NCBI GenBank assembly: GCA_965200525.1
Contig: OZ241368.1
Location: 4,340,001 to 4,404,000, forward strand
DNA: 64,000 nucleotides
Direction of reading: 5' to 3'
From: JANNPJ01 sp965200525
GTDB taxonomy: Bacteria; Actinomycetota; Actinomycetes; Actinomycetales; Kineosporiaceae
Shown here: piece by piece, positions 24,018 through 32,895 of the stretch
Position numbering within the stretch: position 1 is the first letter of the stretch
Layout of the letters: each line of letters starts with the position of its first letter
Notes under the pieces: model-generated
The model's database searches: none
The model's input: the letters and a program-made list of their open reading frames with translations, nothing else
Told to the model about the DNA's origin: nothing
Translations under genes and position numbers: made by a program

Positions 24018-24574
24018 CCCCGACCGACGAAGCCGCGTTCACCGAGTTCGTCCGCGAGCACGGTGACGGCCTGCTGCGACATGCCCGCCTGCTGATGCCG
24101 GACGAGGTCGAGGCCGAGGACGTGCTCCAGGTCGCCCTGCTGCGGGTGCTGAAGCACTGGTCCGATCAGTTGCGTTCGCCCGAGGCCTACGCCCGAACCG
24201 TCCTGGTGAACATCTGCCGGGACCGAGCCCGGCGCCGTCACCTGGTGCCCGTGCCGGTCCCGGAATTGGGCGAGCCGGCCCGAGTGGTCGTCGATCCGGG
24301 GCCGGACCCGGCGGAGGCGATCTCGGCCCGGGCCCGGCTCGACCAGGTGCTCTCTGCGTTGCCGCCACGCCAGCGGGTGACCGTCGTGCTGCGGGTCCTG
24401 GAAGGGCTCAGCGAAGCCGAGACCGCAGCCGCCTTGGGCTGCTCGCCCGGAACGGTGAAGAGCAACCTGTCCCGGGGCCTGGCCAATGCCCGGGCGGCCC
24501 TGGAACGAAGCCCGGGCGATCGCCTCCGAACGAGTCGAACCAGCCGCACCGACACCGAAGGATCAACGCGATGA
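24014..24574 (+). CDS. ECF RNA polymerase sigma factor, SigE-like group
   Basis: The product is 186 aa. Region 2 spans about residues 8-78 (EAEDVLQVALLRVLKHWSDQ, then SPEAYARTVLVNICRDRARRR) and region 4 about 108-162 (LPPRQRVTVVLRVLEGLS, then ALGCSPGTVKSNLSRGL, the -35 recognition HTH). No regions 1 or 3 exist, as in ECF factors. It overlaps the upstream kinase gene by 4 nt and the downstream signal-peptidase gene by 4 nt (ATGA). No separate anti-sigma gene follows, which raises the question whether the N-terminal part of the downstream membrane protein plays that role. Confidence 0.88.
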   Translation: MTPTDEAAFTEFVREHGDGLLRHARLLMPDEVEAEDVLQVALLRVLKHWSDQLRSPEAYARTVLVNICRDRARRRHLVPVPVPELGEPARVVVDPGPDPAEAISARARLDQVLSALPPRQRVTVVLRVLEGLSEAETAAALGCSPGTVKSNLSRGLANARAALERSPGDRLRTSRTSRTDTEGSTR

Positions 24575-25320
24575 CCGAGACCCGCTACGACCTGGACGGT
24601 TTCGACGACGTGGTGACCGAGCTGCGCGATCTGGCCCGGCGGGCCGAGCCGAGCGTCCGGGCCCGGCCCGACCTGGCCCGCACGGTGCTGCGCCGCCGTC
24701 GGCGCCAGGCCCTGACCCGGCGGGTCGGAGGCGTCGTCCTGAGCCTCGGCCTGGTCACGGCGGTGGCCGCCGGGTCGCTGCGCGGGCACCGTGGGTACTT
24801 CGCCGAGATCGAGCCCAGTTCCTCGATGCGGCCCACGGTGGCGATCGGTCAGACCGTCGTGTTCAGCCGGACGCTGGCCCCGGCCCGAGGCGACGTCGTC
24901 ATGATCCGGCTCCCGCTGGGGCCGGCCGGCACGGTCGAGACCATGAAGCGGGTTGTGGGGCTGCCGGGGGACACGGTCAGCTGCCCGGTCACGCCGTCCG
25001 GTGCGTGCGACGGCGTGACGGTCAACGGGCTCCGGCTGCATGAGCCCTATCTGGCCGGCGCTACCCGGCCGTTCCCAGCGGTCACCGTTCCGGCTGGACG
25101 TGCCTTTGTGCTCGGTGACGACCGGGAGGCGTCGGCCGACTCGCGAATGGTCGGCCCGGTCCTGCTCTCCGGGGTCCGGGGGGTCGCGGTTCGGATCGAG
25201 GACGGCGACGGCCGGGCTCACCTGGTCCCCGGCGCGCCCCGCCATCCCGGGCCGCCGGACGACGGCGTGCGGGATCTGCCGCCGGCGGTCCCGCCGGCGG
25301 AGGTCGCCCCGGCCCACTGA
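24571..25320 (+). CDS. signal peptidase I-like membrane protease with an anti-sigma-like N-terminal region
   Basis: The product is 249 aa. A cytoplasmic N-terminal segment of about 50 residues (MTETRYDLDGFDDVVTELRD..., ending in an Arg-rich stretch) precedes one transmembrane helix (about 52-69). The external part is signal peptidase I-like, with nucleophile Ser85 in SSSMRPT, general base Lys126 in TMKRVVGLPGD, and the conserved GDDREASADSR at 182-192. Typical signal peptidases have only a short N-terminal tail. The gene overlaps the ECF sigma gene by 4 nt, where an anti-sigma gene is usually found. A sigma-binding role is inference from position and topology only. Proteolysis by the catalytic part should be intact. 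Confidence 0.8.
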   Translation: MTETRYDLDGFDDVVTELRDLARRAEPSVRARPDLARTVLRRRRRQALTRRVGGVVLSLGLVTAVAAGSLRGHRGYFAEIEPSSSMRPTVAIGQTVVFSRTLAPARGDVVMIRLPLGPAGTVETMKRVVGLPGDTVSCPVTPSGACDGVTVNGLRLHEPYLAGATRPFPAVTVPAGRAFVLGDDREASADSRMVGPVLLSGVRGVAVRIEDGDGRAHLVPGAPRHPGPPDDGVRDLPPAVPPAEVAPAH

Positions 25321-25420
25321 GCGGCCGTATCGGACGGCCGGGGTCACCTCCGGTCGCCGATCGGTCACGACACGGCTACGGTCCGGCGGCGAGTTCCAGG
25401 TTCTGAGCCCACCCTGGGCC

Positions 25421-25426
25421 GATACT
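25421..25426 (+). promoter_or_regulatory. candidate -10 GATACT of the LCP gene, leaderless-type
   Basis: GATACT (5 of 6 matches to TATACT) ends 6 nt before ATG 25433. This is the same geometry as other leaderless starts here but with a first-base deviation from TANNNT. Confidence 0.35.
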
Positions 25427-25432
25427 GGCCGG

Positions 25433-27166
25433 ATGTCCGTCTCCCGCCACCCGGCCGCCGGCCGACCGGTGGCCCGGGGGAGGGCGGCCGGGCCGGCCGG
25501 GCACCAGGCCCGGCCCTCGGGTCGCGCGCCGGGGTCGACCCGTACCGCCGGCCCGCGTCCGCTGTCCGCGGCCCGGCCGGCTCTGGTCGAGGCCCCGTTC
25601 GACCAGGCTCCCCGCGCTGCCGGCGGCCCGACCCGGGGTGGCGGCAACGGCCGGCCCCCTCGCGGTGGCGGGCTCGAGGATGCGCGGCGGGCTCGCGCCC
25701 ACGAGGTGGTGCGGCGCCGGGCCGTCACCCTGATCGGGCTGACCCTCTTCTTCCCCGGCTCGGCCCAGGTGGTGGCCGGCCGGCAGACCGCCAGCCCCGC
25801 CCGGATCCGGATCGGCAAGCTGGCCGTGCGGGCCTGGGTCGCCGCGCTGGGCACGGTGCTCCTGCTGGCCGTGATCGGGCTGCTTCACCGTGAGTTCGTG
25901 CTCGGCCTGTTCACCCACCAGTCCGTGCTGCGCGGGCTGACCTTCCTGTTGCTCGGGCTCGGGGCGGGCTGGCCGCTGCTGATGGCCGACGCCTGGTACC
26001 TCGGCCGTCCGGGCCGGCTGCCGGCCCGTTCGCGCGCCACGATCACGCTGGTGGCCGGCCTGCTCGTCGTCCTCACCTGCGCGTTGCCGGTGATGGCCGG
26101 ACGCCGGGTCTGGGCCGGCGCCGACCTGCTCGGCGGGGTGTTCGGCTCGACCCGCCGCTCGGCCGTGGCCGACGGGCGCTACAACGTGCTGATGCTCGGC
26201 GGGGACGCCGGGCCGGACCGGATCGGTACCCGGCCCGACAGCGTGACCCTGGCCAGCATCGACGCCGACACCGGCCGGACGGCGCTGATCAGCCTGCCCC
26301 GCAACCTGCAGAACGTGCCCTTCCCGGCCGGGACGGCGGCGGCCAAGGCGATGCCCCACGGCTGGTCCTGCGGCGACAAGTGCCTGCTCAACGCGATCTA
26401 CACCTGGGGCGGCGAGCACCCGCAGTACTTCCCGGGGGTGAAGGACCCGGGCGCCGAGGCGATGAAGGAAGCGGTCCAGGCGGTCACCGGCCTCAAGGTC
26501 AACTACTACGCCCTGATCGATCTGCAGGGCTTCCGGTCCATGATCGACGCCGTCGGCGGGATCGACGTCGACGTGGTCGCCCGGACCCCGATCGGCGGCG
26601 AGACCTCGCCCATCTCGGGCTGGATCGAGCCCGGCCAGCAGCACCTGAACGGCTTTCACGCCCTCTGGTACGCCCGCTCCCGGACGATCAGCAGCGACTA
26701 CGACCGGATGGCCCGCCAGCGCTGCGTGATGACGGCGATGGTCAACCAGCTCGACCCGGCCACCCTGCTCAGCCACTTCCAGAAGATCGCGGCGGCCGGG
26801 CCCAAGGTGGTCAGCACCGACATCCCGGCGGCCGAGCTGCCCCGGTTCCTCACCCTCGGCCAGGAGGCCAAGAGCCGGCGGATCGAGAGCGTGCAGTTCG
26901 TGCCGCCGTTGATCGTGCCCAAGCACCCCGACTACACGGTGATCCGCAGCCGGGTGGCCGCGGTGATCGCAGACAGTCAGCACGGCTCGGACACCACCGG
27001 CCCGGTCACGGCCGCGACCGCAACGGCGGCGGCCGGCTCCAAGACGGCCTCCGGCACCGCCGCGGCCGGCTCGACCGGCGCCGGCCCGAGTGCGGCCGCG
27101 AGCCCCGGCAGCTCTGTGGCGGGGCCGCCCGCGGTCGACGTCCGGCAAGTCTGCCGGGCCGCGTGA
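25433..27166 (+). CDS. LytR-CpsA-Psr (LCP) family glycopolymer transferase
   Basis: The product is 577 aa. A disordered Arg/Gly/Pro-rich N-terminus (1-95) is followed by about four hydrophobic helices (about 95-225), more than the single anchor of typical LCP proteins. The LCP domain covers about 248-500: YNVLMLGGDAGPDR, RPDSVTLASID, TALISLPRNLQ, VNYYALIDLQGFRSMIDAVGGIDVDV and LWYARSRTISSDYDRMARQ, with the conserved Arg/Asp residues. LCP enzymes transfer undecaprenyl-linked glycopolymers to peptidoglycan. The C-terminus is an Ala/Thr/Gly-rich tail. Its position beside the Wzm/Wzt locus suggests it anchors that polymer. Confidence 0.87.
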   Translation: MSVSRHPAAGRPVARGRAAGPAGHQARPSGRAPGSTRTAGPRPLSAARPALVEAPFDQAPRAAGGPTRGGGNGRPPRGGGLEDARRARAHEVVRRRAVTLIGLTLFFPGSAQVVAGRQTASPARIRIGKLAVRAWVAALGTVLLLAVIGLLHREFVLGLFTHQSVLRGLTFLLLGLGAGWPLLMADAWYLGRPGRLPARSRATITLVAGLLVVLTCALPVMAGRRVWAGADLLGGVFGSTRRSAVADGRYNVLMLGGDAGPDRIGTRPDSVTLASIDADTGRTALISLPRNLQNVPFPAGTAAAKAMPHGWSCGDKCLLNAIYTWGGEHPQYFPGVKDPGAEAMKEAVQAVTGLKVNYYALIDLQGFRSMIDAVGGIDVDVVARTPIGGETSPISGWIEPGQQHLNGFHALWYARSRTISSDYDRMARQRCVMTAMVNQLDPATLLSHFQKIAAAGPKVVSTDIPAAELPRFLTLGQEAKSRRIESVQFVPPLIVPKHPDYTVIRSRVAAVIADSQHGSDTTGPVTAATATAAAGSKTASGTAAAGSTGAGPSAAASPGSSVAGPPAVDVRQVCRAA

Positions 27167-27167
27167 G

Positions 27168-27183
27168 CCGGCCCTGAGGCCGG
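27168..27183 (+). terminator. hairpin after the LCP gene
   Basis: CCGGCC (27168-27173) pairs with GGCCGG (27178-27183) around a CTGA tetraloop, directly after the stop codon. Two further GAGGCCGGAC copies follow it. There is no U-tract. Confidence 0.45.
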
Positions 27184-27351
27184 ACCGAGGCCGGACCTGA
27201 TGCCGAGCTGAGATCGGGCTGAGAGCGCTCCCTCGGCCAACCTGTGAATTTACGCGCTCACGCAGCGGAGATTTGCTGATCAGAGCCCCTCAAGCCCGAC
27301 TCGCCGGAATTCTCTCTGTGATCCGTGCAACGAGTGTGTCCGGCTCCCGGC

Positions 27352-27357
27352 TACTCT
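27352..27357 (+). promoter_or_regulatory. candidate -10 element TACTCT of the GT2 gene
   Basis: TACTCT (TANNNT) ends 10 nt before ATG 27368, giving a leader of only a few nucleotides or none. No ribosome-binding site lies in front of the ATG. Confidence 0.4.
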
Positions 27358-27367
27358 GGGTGTTGTC

Positions 27368-28465
27368 ATGGACGGCAACGCGCCTGAGGCGTCTTCGGAG
27401 TACGGCCAGTCAGAGCTGCCTGCTGACGTGCCCGTCAGCATCGTGCTGTGTGTGCTCAACGAGCAACGGCACATCGCCACCGCGGTTCGTCATGCCCTCG
27501 ACCAGGATCACCTCGGGCCGCTGGAGCTGGTCATCGCGCTCGGCCCGTCTAAGGACCGCACCGACGAGATCGTGGGCGAGCTCGCCGCGGCCGATCCGCG
27601 GATCCGCTCGGTCCGCAACCCGAACCCCACGGGCAGCACCCCGGCCGGCCTGAACGCTGCCATCGCGGTCACCCGGCACCCGGTCGTCGTCCGGATCGAT
27701 GGTCACGCTCTGCTACCGCGCGAGTACATTCGCATCGCGGTCGAGACGATGCGTGAGACCGGGGCCGACAACGTCGGCGGGATCATGGCGGCCGAGGGGG
27801 TCTCCTCGTTCGAGCAGGCCGTGGCCCGGGCCATGACCAGCCGGCTCGGGGTCGGCAACGCCAGCTTCCACACCGGCGGTGAGCCGGGCCCGGCCGACAC
27901 GGTGTACCTCGGCGTGTTCCGGCGCTCGGCCCTGGAACGGGTCGGCGGCTACGACGAGACCTTCCTGCGGGCCCAGGACTGGGAGATGAACCTGCGGATC
28001 CGGCGCAGCGGCGGCCTGGTCTGGTTCCAGCCCGCCCTGAAGGTCGCCTACCGGCCCCGCTCCACCGTCCGGGCGCTCGGCCGGCAGTACTTCCACTACG
28101 GCCGCTGGCGCCGGGTGGTGATGCGCCGGCACGAGGGCACGGTCAACTTCCGCTACCTCGCCCCGCCGGTGGCTCTGGGCGGAGTGGTCGCCGGTCTCGG
28201 CCTGGTCGCCGTGGGCGGGGCGACCCGGTCGGCCCTACCGGCCTGGATCGGTTCGGTGCTGCCGGCCGGTTACGCGACCGCCGTGGTGGTCGGGTCCGCG
28301 GTCGAGAGCCGGGGCCTGCCGTTGCCGGTGCGGCTGCGGGTGCCGCTGGCCACCGCGACCATGCACCTGTTCTGGGGGGCCGGGTTCCTGTCCAGCCCCC
28401 GCCGGCTGGCCTCGCCCGGCAGCAGGATCAACTCGGTCGTCGGTACCGCCACGCCGTCCAGCTGA
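27368..28465 (+). CDS. glycosyltransferase family 2, ExoA-like
   Basis: The product is 365 aa. The GT-A fold starts at VSIVLCVLNEQRHI and includes VVRIDGHALLP, the DxD-equivalent metal site (Asp in RIDGHA), and GGYDETFLRAQDWEMNLRIRRSGG, the acceptor-side ED-like motif. Two or three C-terminal hydrophobic segments (about 255-345) suggest membrane attachment. ExoA/succinoglycan-type GT2 enzymes add a sugar to a lipid-linked repeat unit. It is adjacent to the polysaccharide exporter locus but transcribed toward it, convergent with the leftward operon. Confidence 0.82.
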   Translation: MDGNAPEASSEYGQSELPADVPVSIVLCVLNEQRHIATAVRHALDQDHLGPLELVIALGPSKDRTDEIVGELAAADPRIRSVRNPNPTGSTPAGLNAAIAVTRHPVVVRIDGHALLPREYIRIAVETMRETGADNVGGIMAAEGVSSFEQAVARAMTSRLGVGNASFHTGGEPGPADTVYLGVFRRSALERVGGYDETFLRAQDWEMNLRIRRSGGLVWFQPALKVAYRPRSTVRALGRQYFHYGRWRRVVMRRHEGTVNFRYLAPPVALGGVVAGLGLVAVGGATRSALPAWIGSVLPAGYATAVVVGSAVESRGLPLPVRLRVPLATATMHLFWGAGFLSSPRRLASPGSRINSVVGTATPSS

Positions 28466-28480
28466 GCCCGGGCCCGTCGT

Positions 28481-29635
28481 TCAGCTGCGCGCGGCCAGAC
28501 CCCAGACCCGCAGCAACTCGCCGAAATCCCGGCCGTCGGTCCGCCAGTCCAGGTCGCGGACGGCGCCGGCCCGGCCCGAGTTGCCCAGCGCCTGGCGGCG
28601 AGCCGGGTCGCGGCGCAGCGACAGGACGGCCTCGACCGCGGCGGCCGGATCCTCGAACGGCACCACGATCCCGCTGTCGTAGTGCCGGACCAGCTCGGCC
28701 GAGGCCGCGTTCGGGGTCGTCACCACCGGCACCCCGAAGGCCATGTACTCCATCACCTTCGTCGGCCGCGACGTCGCGTAGTTGGGCTCGTCGTGCAGCA
28801 GGGCCAGCCCGGCCAGGGCGCCCCGCAGCAGGCCCAGCGCATCGCGGTTGGGAACGAACCCGTGGTGCCGGACCCAGCCCCGCCGGTGGGCCTCGGCGAC
28901 CGCCTTGGAGACGTCCGCGTCGGCCGGGCCGATCAGGTCGACGGTGACGTCCGGGGCCAGCCTGCGGCCGAGCTCGATCATGTCCAGCGCCCCCCGGGGC
29001 CCGGTCAGCCGGCCCAGGTAGACCACCCGGTCGGTACCGGCCGGCGGTGGCGGGTCGACCGGCACGATCACGCTGTTGGGCACCACCGGGTGGCTGCGGC
29101 GGAAGCGCCCCCGGTAGCCCTCCTCGGCCAGCAGCAGGGCGCAGTGCCGCTCGGCCCAGCGCTCGGTCGCCCGGACGGCGAGTGCGGCCACCGGCCGGAC
29201 GAAACCCGGCAGCCAGCCCTTCATGGTCAGCGCGGCCGCGGTGTCCTCGTGCACGTCCCAGACGATCAGCGGCTCGTGCCGGCCGTTCATGCCGGGCACG
29301 GTGAGCAGCAGTTCGGGGTCGTGCAGCAGGGCGATGTCGAACTCGCGGCCGTGCTGGTGCAGCAGCCGGCGGGCGGACAGGATGGCCCCGACCCGGTGCC
29401 GGCCGACGGCCCGGGGCAGGTCGATCGCCGTCACGCCCTCCGGCGGCCGGCGGCGGTAGGCGGTGAACGGGGCCGCGTAGGTGACCGAGGCGCCCGACCG
29501 GATCAGCGCGCTGAGCTGCCGGTACCGGATCCGCGCGTCGTCCGGGTCATGGACGACGGTCATCACCAGCACGCGAAGCGGCGGCGGCTCGGCCGCGGCG
29601 GTGCTGACCGGATGCGCGGAGCTGTCCTGGGTCAC
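28481..29635 (-). CDS. glycosyltransferase family 4 (GT-B fold)
   Basis: The product is 384 aa. The C-terminal donor-binding domain shows VVYLGRLTGPRGALDMIELG, then HGFVPNRDALGLLRGALAGLALLHDEPNY and TKVMEYMAFGVPVVTT with the E-x7-E type motif. It is the last gene of the leftward operon, 47 nt after wzt. The product would add a sugar to the exported glycan. Start GTG 29635 has no strong ribosome-binding site; it is the only reasonable start that keeps the N-terminal LRVLVMTVVHDPDDARI strand. Confidence 0.83.
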   Translation of the reverse strand: MTQDSSAHPVSTAAAEPPPLRVLVMTVVHDPDDARIRYRQLSALIRSGASVTYAAPFTAYRRRPPEGVTAIDLPRAVGRHRVGAILSARRLLHQHGREFDIALLHDPELLLTVPGMNGRHEPLIVWDVHEDTAAALTMKGWLPGFVRPVAALAVRATERWAERHCALLLAEEGYRGRFRRSHPVVPNSVIVPVDPPPPAGTDRVVYLGRLTGPRGALDMIELGRRLAPDVTVDLIGPADADVSKAVAEAHRRGWVRHHGFVPNRDALGLLRGALAGLALLHDEPNYATSRPTKVMEYMAFGVPVVTTPNAASAELVRHYDSGIVVPFEDPAAAVEAVLSLRRDPARRQALGNSGRAGAVRDLDWRTDGRDFGELLRVWGLAARS

Positions 29636-29682
29636 GGCCGGCTCATACCTCGATCAGCACCGAGGTCCGGCCACCGGGCCGG

Positions 29683-30558
29683 TCACAGGTTGGCGTTCGA
29701 GTAGGCATCGATGACCTCGTCGACCGGGCCGTCCATCTTCAGTTCGCCCTGCTCGATCCAGATCACCCGGTTGCAGGTCTTGATGATGGCCGGCAGCGCA
29801 TGGCTGACCAGGAAGACCGTGCCGGCCTGGGTCCGCAGCTCGCGGATCCGCTGCTCGCTGCGCTTCTGGAAGCCCTTGTCGCCGACCGAGAGGGCCTCGT
29901 CGACCAGCAGCACCCGGTGGGTGACGGCGGCGGCGATGGCGAACCGCAGGCGGGCCGCCATCCCGCTGGAGTAGGTCCGCATCGGCAGGTCGAGGAACTC
30001 TTCCTTGAGGCCGGAGAACTCGACGATCGACTGGTACTTGGCCCGGATCTCGTCCAGGCTCATGCCCAGGGCCAGGCCGCCCAGGATCACGTTGCGCTCG
30101 CCGGACAGCTCGTTGATGATCGCCGCGTTCACGCCCAGCAGGGTCGGGTTGGTCTCCGAGTAGACCGCGCCCTTCTCGCTCGGCACCAGGCCGGCGATCG
30201 CCTGCAGCAGGGTCGACTTGCCCGAGCCGTTGGTGCCGACGACGCCGATCGCGTCGCCCTCGTAGGCGGTGAAGCTGACCCCCCGCAAGGCGTGCACCTC
30301 GCGGGCCCGGCGCATGCTGGGCGAGCGCTTGAGCAGCCGGTTGCCGGTGTCCTTGTCGCCGGCCTTGCGGCCGGTGGCGAACACCCGGTACGTCACGTGC
30401 AGGTCGTCCACGATCACGGTCGGCCGGACCCGGGGGGAGTCGGGCACCCGTTCCGGGGCGTTCTTGTCGTCGGCCGTGGCCCGGCTGCGCACCTTCGCGG
30501 TGTACGAGTCGCGGTCGGCGTCGTCGGCGGTGGCCACCGATCGGGTGGGCTCAGTCAC
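29683..30558 (-). CDS. wzt: polysaccharide ABC transporter ATP-binding protein (Wzt)
   Basis: The product is 291 aa. It has Walker A GTNGSGKS (108-115), signature YSSGM (196-200) and Walker B LLVDE (217-221). The spacing and the LGVNAAIINELSGERNVILGG segment are typical of polysaccharide/teichoic-acid exporters of the Wzt/TagH/RfbE group. No C-terminal carbohydrate-binding domain is present, so chain-terminus recognition as in E. coli O9a is not expected. A disordered N-terminal 45 residues is extra. The start overlaps the wzm stop by 8 nt. The mycobacterial counterpart pair exports galactan precursors. Confidence 0.9.
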   Translation of the reverse strand: MTEPTRSVATADDADRDSYTAKVRSRATADDKNAPERVPDSPRVRPTVIVDDLHVTYRVFATGRKAGDKDTGNRLLKRSPSMRRAREVHALRGVSFTAYEGDAIGVVGTNGSGKSTLLQAIAGLVPSEKGAVYSETNPTLLGVNAAIINELSGERNVILGGLALGMSLDEIRAKYQSIVEFSGLKEEFLDLPMRTYSSGMAARLRFAIAAAVTHRVLLVDEALSVGDKGFQKRSEQRIRELRTQAGTVFLVSHALPAIIKTCNRVIWIEQGELKMDGPVDEVIDAYSNANL

Positions 30559-31486
30559 GTCCGTACAGCCCTTCGGCTCGCCAGAAGAAGATGAATCCGG
30601 TCACGCACAAGACGATCCCGTAGATCGCCGCCATTTCCCAGGTGTGCAGGTTGGCGACGATCCCCGGTGCCGGCTTGCCCGCCACCACCCGGTCCCGGGT
30701 AAGCATGGCGTCCCGGACCAGGGTGATGTAGACGTTCAGCGGATTGGCCTTGAGCAGGTGGGCCAGACCGGGGTGATCGTTGAACTTGTTGCCGATGGCG
30801 TAGAAGATCCCGCTGACGTAGAAGATCAGCCGGGTGATGAACGGGATCAGCTGGGCGATGTCGCGCACGTGGATGGTCAGCCGGGCGGCGAAGAAGGCCA
30901 CGCCCGAGCAGAACAGCGTCATCAGGAACAGCGCCGGCACGATCCGCAGCCAGCGCAGGCTGATCGGCTCGCCCGAGGCCAGCACGATCCCGCACATCAC
31001 CACCACCATGGCCAGCTGCTCTAGCACCTTCTGGAGCACGGTGGCGATCGGCAGCACGGCCCGGGGGAAGTGCAGGGTGCGGACCAGGCCGCGGTTGCTG
31101 ACGATCGACTTGGCGCCGTCGGCGAAGCTGCCGGAGAAGAAGGCGAAGGTGAAGACCCCGATCACCAGGAACGGCAGGAAGTGCTTGGGCCGGCTGCTGC
31201 TGGGCAGCAGGATGCCGAAGATGAAGCCGTAGACGGCCGCGTTGATGAGCGGCGTCAGCACCACCCAGGCCACGCCCAGCCGGGTCGCCTCGTTCTGCGA
31301 CCGGAACCGCGACCGGGCCAGCTCGAAGGCGAAATGACGGCGGTTCCACAGTTCGCGCACGTACGCGCCGATCGGCGGCCGGCCGCCGAGCTGGACCAGG
31401 TGGTACTCGGTGGCCCGCCGGGCCGCGAGCTGCGACGCCGTGGGCTCCTGCGACGTCGGCGGGCCCGGGACGGTAAAGCTGCTCAC
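30551..31486 (-). CDS. wzm: polysaccharide ABC transporter permease (Wzm)
   Basis: The product is 311 aa with six predicted transmembrane helices and the ABC-2 pattern: a cytoplasmic amphipathic N-terminal helix (YVRELWNRRHFAFELARSRF), then TRLGVAWVVLTPLINAAVYGFIFG and VSGIFYAIG. With Wzt it would move an undecaprenyl-linked glycan across the membrane. The gene overlaps the dehydrogenase gene by 4 nt at its start and wzt by 8 nt at its end, indicating one tightly coupled transcript. Confidence 0.9.
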   Translation of the reverse strand: MSSFTVPGPPTSQEPTASQLAARRATEYHLVQLGGRPPIGAYVRELWNRRHFAFELARSRFRSQNEATRLGVAWVVLTPLINAAVYGFIFGILLPSSSRPKHFLPFLVIGVFTFAFFSGSFADGAKSIVSNRGLVRTLHFPRAVLPIATVLQKVLEQLAMVVVMCGIVLASGEPISLRWLRIVPALFLMTLFCSGVAFFAARLTIHVRDIAQLIPFITRLIFYVSGIFYAIGNKFNDHPGLAHLLKANPLNVYITLVRDAMLTRDRVVAGKPAPGIVANLHTWEMAAIYGIVLCVTGFIFFWRAEGLYGRD

Positions 31487-32895
31487 AGTCGCTCCACGGT
31501 TGCTGATTCGGCCATCGCGCCGCGGGTGTCCAGTACCAGCGGGGCCAGCCGGCCGATCGCCTCGAGGTCGTATCCGGCATGGTGCTGCAACAGCACGGTG
31601 ATGTCGGCCTTGGTCACAGCTTCCTCCAGATCCGGCACTCGCTCGAGGTCGAGGCCGCTCGCGGCCCAGGTCGGTACGTACGGGTCGTGAAAGCTTACGG
31701 TCGCCCCCTGAGCGACGAGCTTCTGGGCGATCGGCACTGCCGGCGACTCCCGCTCGTCCGAGATGTCGGCCTTGTAGGTGACGCCGACCAGCAGCACGGT
31801 TGAACCACGCAGGGGCTTGGCCACATCGTTCAGGGCGTCCTGGATCCGGTGGACGACGTAGGCGGGCATCCCGTTGTTGATCTCCTGGGCCAGCTCCACG
31901 AACCGGAACGGGTAACCCAGGGCGGCCTGCACCCGGTACGAGAGGTAGTTCGGGTCGATCGGGATGCAGTGCCCGCCCACCCCCGGGCCCGGGTAGAAGG
32001 CCTGGAACCCGAACGGCTTGGTCGCGGCGCAGCGGATGACGTCCCAGAGATCGATGTCGAGCTCGTGGCAGAACCGGGCCATCTCGTTCACCAGCGCGAT
32101 GTTGACGTGCCGGTAGGTGTTCTCCAGCAGTTTGGCCATCTCGGCCTCGCGGGTGCCGCGGGCGACGACCACCTCGTCGACGATCGTGCGGTAGAAGGCC
32201 GCGGCCCGCTCGGCACAGGCGGGCGTCGTCCCGCCGACCACCTTGGGGGTGTTCCGGAAGCCGTAGACGGGGTTGCCGGGGTCGATCCGCTCGGGCGAGA
32301 AGGCCAGGAAGACGTCGACGCCGACCTTCAGTCCGCGCCGCTCCAGCTGGGGGCGCAGCAGTTCGTCGGTGGTGCCGGGGTAGGTCGTGGACTCCAGGAC
32401 GACGAGCGTGCCCGGGCCGATGTGGGCGGCCACCGCCTCGGTGGCCGACAGCACCGGGCGCAGGTCGGGCCGGCCGTCGTCGGCCAACGGCGTCGGCACG
32501 CAGATCACCACGGTCCGCGCGTCCGCGATCACGCTCGGCTCGGTACTGGCCACAAAACCGGCGGCCGCCATGTCCGCGACGTCGGCGTCCGAGAGGTCGT
32601 CGACGTGGGAGCGAAGTTCACCCAGTCGGGCCACCACCGCGGCGTCAAGATCGAGACCGGTGACCCGCAGACCGCTCCGGCTGGCCTCCTGGGCCAGTGG
32701 CAGTCCGACGTAGCCGAGCCCGACGACCACCAGGTCCAGGGGCCGGACCGGGGTCTCAACCGACCCGATCAAGGGGGACACGCCGCCGACACTTCCTTCC
32801 CGCTGACCGCCGGTCACACCGGAGAACTCCGACGCTTCGGCAGTACCCGTGAGGAATTGTGACACGCGGGCCGTGGTGGTGGCGGAGCCTCGCAT
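31483..32895 (-). CDS. wecC: UDP-N-acetyl-mannosamine/glucosamine dehydrogenase (WecC-like)
   Basis: The product is 470 aa. The Rossmann motif G59-L-G-Y-V-G64 is preceded by a 50-residue non-conserved N-terminus. The catalytic Cys310 lies in GPGVGGHCIPIDPNYLSYR, the form seen in UDP-ManNAc and UDP-GlcNAc dehydrogenases rather than in Ugd. With the WecB epimerase encoded in the divergent operon it could convert UDP-GlcNAc to UDP-ManNAcA. The ATG overlaps the upstream glycosyltransferase stop (ATGA), which supports this start despite the long N-terminus. UDP-GlcNAc dehydrogenase activity remains possible. Confidence 0.85.
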   Translation of the reverse strand: MRGSATTTARVSQFLTGTAEASEFSGVTGGQREGSVGGVSPLIGSVETPVRPLDLVVVGLGYVGLPLAQEASRSGLRVTGLDLDAAVVARLGELRSHVDDLSDADVADMAAAGFVASTEPSVIADARTVVICVPTPLADDGRPDLRPVLSATEAVAAHIGPGTLVVLESTTYPGTTDELLRPQLERRGLKVGVDVFLAFSPERIDPGNPVYGFRNTPKVVGGTTPACAERAAAFYRTIVDEVVVARGTREAEMAKLLENTYRHVNIALVNEMARFCHELDIDLWDVIRCAATKPFGFQAFYPGPGVGGHCIPIDPNYLSYRVQAALGYPFRFVELAQEINNGMPAYVVHRIQDALNDVAKPLRGSTVLLVGVTYKADISDERESPAVPIAQKLVAQGATVSFHDPYVPTWAASGLDLERVPDLEEAVTKADITVLLQHHAGYDLEAIGRLAPLVLDTRGAMAESATVERL

